Assembly: GCA_019312705.1 (NCBI GenBank)
Contig: JAFDCW010000031.1
Location: 1-13,153, forward strand
Origin: Deltaproteobacteria bacterium
GTDB taxonomy: Bacteria > Myxococcota > Polyangia > Polyangiales > B10-G4
DNA length: 13,153 nt
Direction of reading: 5' to 3'
Shown: positions 11,294-13,153 of the stretch, in pieces
Numbering within the stretch: the stretch's first letter is position 1
Layout: every line of letters starts with the position of its first letter
Notes under the pieces: model-generated
Seen by the model: only the letters and a program-made list of their open reading frames with translations
The model's database searches: none
Told to the model about the DNA's origin: nothing
Made by a program: the position numbers and the translations under genes

Positions 11294-11758
11294 TCAGTCG
11301 AGCCCGGTGTCGCAGAAGATGTGGTTGTCCGAGGTGTCCGTGCACATGGCGAGGCCCGTGTTGCAATAGGTCGCCGCCAGGCAAGTGCAGGTGCGGTCCG
11401 TTTCGCAGCCGGATGGGACCGCCTGGCAACCGATGGTCGTCGGGCCGCCGAAGGCGCCCTCGATGCAGACTTCGGTGGCTCGGTCGCACGTGCCATCGCC
11501 GCAGGGCGTGGTCGTGCCCGCGTCCGTCGGCGTGCCCGTGTCCGTCGCCGTTCCCGTGTCCGTTCCCGTTCCCGTGTCCGTCGCCGTTCCCGTGTCCGTT
11601 CCCGTGTCCGTCGCCGCTCCCGTGTCCGCTCCCGTTCCCGTGTCCGTGGGCGTCGAGGAGTCGGTGCCGCCGGTGTCGTCCGAGCACGCGAGGGCGGGCA
11701 GCGTGAGCATGGCGAGGGCCAAGAGGTTGAGAAGAAGAAAACGAGGCATGGTGGTCAT
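11294..11758 (-). CDS. Lipoprotein with Thr/Asp/Gly repeat linker and Cys-rich C-terminal domain
   Basis: The product is 154 aa. The signal peptide runs to a lipobox Ala-Leu-Ala-Cys with Cys25. Residues about 28-84 are almost entirely Thr, Asp, Gly and Ala in a TDTGTA-like repeat, which should be an extended, acidic tether lifting the C-terminal domain from the membrane. Residues 86-149 hold ten cysteines (86, 91, 98, 111, 118, 124, 126, 132, 139, 149), enough for five disulfides, beginning CGDGTCDRATEVC. Similar architectures are common among surface or periplasmic lipoproteins of myxobacteria, with unknown ligands. Start ATG 11758; ATG 11749 (MPRF) is equally possible. No clear Shine-Dalgarno motif. 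It lies 52 bases downstream of the GMC oxidoreductase gene and upstream of the FHA gene, so the three may be co-transcribed. Confidence 0.85.
   Translation of the reverse strand: MTTMPRFLLLNLLALAMLTLPALACSDDTGGTDSSTPTDTGTGADTGAATDTGTDTGTATDTGTGTDTGTATDTGTPTDAGTTTPCGDGTCDRATEVCIEGAFGGPTTIGCQAVPSGCETDRTCTCLAATYCNTGLAMCTDTSDNHIFCDTGLD
11517..11648 (-). repeat. Tandem repeat encoding the Thr/Asp/Gly linker
   Basis: The plus-strand 10-mer CCCGTGTCCG occurs exactly seven times, starting at 11535, 11553, 11571, 11589, 11601, 11619 and 11637, with a one-mismatch copy at 11517. Spacings are 18 bases except one of 12, so all are multiples of six and of three. Gain or loss of units would keep the reading frame of the lipoprotein and only change linker length. 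Confidence 0.9.
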
Positions 11759-11777
11759 GGAGCCAGGGTACCTGAGG

Positions 11778-11785
11778 CCCCCCCC
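11778..11785. repeat. Homopolymer tract of eight C (G on the lipoprotein strand)
   Basis: Eight consecutive C bases lie in the 52-base gap between the GMC gene stop and the lipoprotein ATG. On the coding strand this is a G8 tract starting 27 and ending 20 bases before ATG 11758. It lies outside any gene, where slippage could alter promoter spacing or leader length. Confidence 0.6.
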
Positions 11786-11810
11786 GCGGTCATACTTCGA
11801 GCCCCGGTGG

Positions 11811-13153
11811 TCAGTTGAGGGAGGCGCCGATGATGTCCGCCGCTCGGGTGGCCATCGCCATGATGGTCACCTGGGGGTTCACCTTGGGGCTCGTCGGCAG
11901 TGAGCTGCCGTCCACGATGTAGAGCCCGGGCGCGCCGTGGGCCTGGTGGTTGAGGTCGACGACGCTCGCTTTCGGGTCGTGGCCGACTCGGCACGTGCCG
12001 AGGGGGTGATAGGCCGTGATCATCAGGTCCCGGGCGGTAACCCGGGCCGCGCCAAAGGCCTCGAGCTCCGAGATGGATCCGATCTCCGGCCACCCGAGGA
12101 CCGACGGGAAGAGGCGTGTGGCCCCGGAAGCGAAGAACATGCGACCGATGAGCACGGTCGCGCGTTGCAGGCGCTGGAGATCGTGGTCCGTGAGGCGATA
12201 GTAGGTGAACGGCTTCTTGCCGGGGCCGAGCAATACACGACCCCGGGACGTATCCTCGGAGATCAACGCCCCGAACTGGGCTATCTGGTCGTAGCGCTCC
12301 ATTACGTCCATGAGGCGGCGGCCGACAAGGTGCAGCGACGCGGCGCCGCCGTCCGCCGACAGAGAGGAGCCCTCCATCAGGATGCCTTCTCGGTGGAACT
12401 CGTCGACGCAGTAGCCCTGGGGGATCGCGTCCCAGCCTCGGATCCGCTCGCCTTCGAAGAGTGCGCTGACACCGATGGCCGGATGAATGGTGAGGTTGCG
12501 GCCGAGCATGGGGCTGTCGGCGAGGAGGCCCTGGCGCATGAGGAACGCCGGGGTGATCAGCGAGCCGCAGGACAAGACCACGGCCTTCGCCCGGACGCGC
12601 ACCTTGCGGCCCGTAGCGACGACCTTGCCCTCGACGCCCACCGCGCGGCCGTCTTCGAAGAGCACTTGCGTCACTTCGACGCCGGTGGCGACCATCGCGC
12701 CGCGCTCGAGGGCCTTGGGCACGTAGGAAACGTTAGTGCTTCGTTTGGCGTCGGTCGGGCAGCCGAGGTGGCAAACGCCCTGACCGTCGCAGTCGGGGGC
12801 GTTGCGGTCGAGGGCGCTGTGCGACCAACCGAGGGCCTCGCAGCCCCGGGCCACGGCTCGGGCCGGCCCGCCGAGGGTCTCCGGCGTCGCCGGGGCGATC
12901 TGAAGTTCGCGCTCGACCCGCCGGAAGTAGGGGTCCATTCGATCCGAGGCGAGCTCGGGCAAACCCAAGTCCGTGGCCCACTGGTCCAGAACCCAATCCG
13001 GTGCCCGCAGACTGGTCCCAGAGTTGATGGTCGTCGTGCCACCGACCGAACGCCCCAGGGGGATGGGAATGATCGTATTTCCCATCGCAAAGGTCGCGCC
13101 GCGGTTGCGGTAGAGCTTGTTGACCATGTCGACGGTGCGCCCGGTGAACTCGC
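11811..13153 (-). CDS. GMC-family flavin oxidoreductase, N-terminus missing (cut by right window edge)
   Basis: About 446 C-terminal residues are visible; the frame continues through an internal ATG (13127) to the window edge, so the N-terminal FAD dinucleotide motif lies outside. The FAD-contacting segment IPLGRSVGGTTTINSG and the later AKAVVLSCGSLITPAFLMRQG are typical of the glucose-methanol-choline family. The C-terminal active-site pair is present: His in YHPLGTCRVG (codon 12008-12006) and Asn in VNPQVTI (codon 11879-11877). A cysteine cluster CDGQGVCHLGC (spacing C-x5-C-x3-C) followed by PTDAK is shared with a bacterial subgroup of long-chain alcohol or sterol-type GMC enzymes. The substrate is unknown. 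The reaction should be FAD-linked oxidation of an alcohol to a carbonyl. It is the first visible gene of a minus-strand series including the repeat-linker lipoprotein and the FHA protein. Confidence 0.92.
   Translation of the reverse strand, partial: EFTGRTVDMVNKLYRNRGATFAMGNTIIPIPLGRSVGGTTTINSGTSLRAPDWVLDQWATDLGLPELASDRMDPYFRRVERELQIAPATPETLGGPARAVARGCEALGWSHSALDRNAPDCDGQGVCHLGCPTDAKRSTNVSYVPKALERGAMVATGVEVTQVLFEDGRAVGVEGKVVATGRKVRVRAKAVVLSCGSLITPAFLMRQGLLADSPMLGRNLTIHPAIGVSALFEGERIRGWDAIPQGYCVDEFHREGILMEGSSLSADGGAASLHLVGRRLMDVMERYDQIAQFGALISEDTSRGRVLLGPGKKPFTYYRLTDHDLQRLQRATVLIGRMFFASGATRLFPSVLGWPEIGSISELEAFGAARVTARDLMITAYHPLGTCRVGHDPKASVVDLNHQAHGAPGLYIVDGSSLPTSPKVNPQVTIMAMATRAADIIGASLN

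Noticed and set aside
11517..11648. Possible CRISPR array
   Set aside because: Repeat units are 10-18 bases with no unique spacers, and the array lies inside a coding linker.
11385..11903. Open frames in several other phases over the linker repeat (Val/Pro/Ser, Arg-rich and His/Gly/Asn repeats)
   Set aside because: A hexamer-based repeat without stops is open in most phases. Only the minus frame with a signal peptide, lipobox and Cys-rich domain makes sense.

Overview
The window reads as a stretch of chromosome from a GC-rich Gram-negative bacterium, most likely a myxobacterium or relative (Myxococcota). This is inferred from the base composition, the number of short-signal lipoproteins of unknown function, a lipoprotein with a Thr/Asp/Gly repeat linker and a Cys-rich tail, and an FHA plus zinc-ribbon protein. 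No 16S or other marker gene is present, so the assignment stays an inference.

Layout: on the minus strand at the left edge are a truncated unrecognised gene (1-172) and a small cysteine-containing lipoprotein gene (252-674). Diverging from the latter is the glutamate synthase operon gltB-gltD (751-6743, plus strand, 1-base overlap), which carries out ammonia assimilation: GltB hydrolyses glutamine and forms glutamate from 2-oxoglutarate, and GltD supplies electrons from NADPH. Converging on gltD is a 274-aa lipoprotein gene (6764-7588, minus), which diverges from a second, unrelated 337-aa lipoprotein gene (7656-8669, plus). An EpsC/CysE-type serine O-acetyltransferase (8689-9600, minus; cysteine biosynthesis) diverges from endonuclease III nth (9708-10427, plus; base-excision repair). 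The 107-base spacer between them holds the best regulatory-looking DNA in the window. The right end is a minus-strand series: a GMC flavin oxidoreductase cut by the window edge (11811-13153), a lipoprotein with a tandem-repeat linker (11294-11758), and an FHA/zinc-ribbon protein (10456-11214).

The genes do not form one pathway. Glutamate synthase, serine acetyltransferase and endonuclease III are housekeeping functions separated by lineage-specific envelope proteins. I found no tRNA, rRNA, CRISPR array, insertion sequence, phage gene, toxin-antitoxin pair or defence cassette. No gap between genes exceeds about 110 bases. I see no convincing new multi-gene system. The points worth a second look are the repeat-linker lipoprotein, the FHA domain lacking its usual arginine, the inverted repeat between cysE and nth, and three lipoproteins of unknown function.
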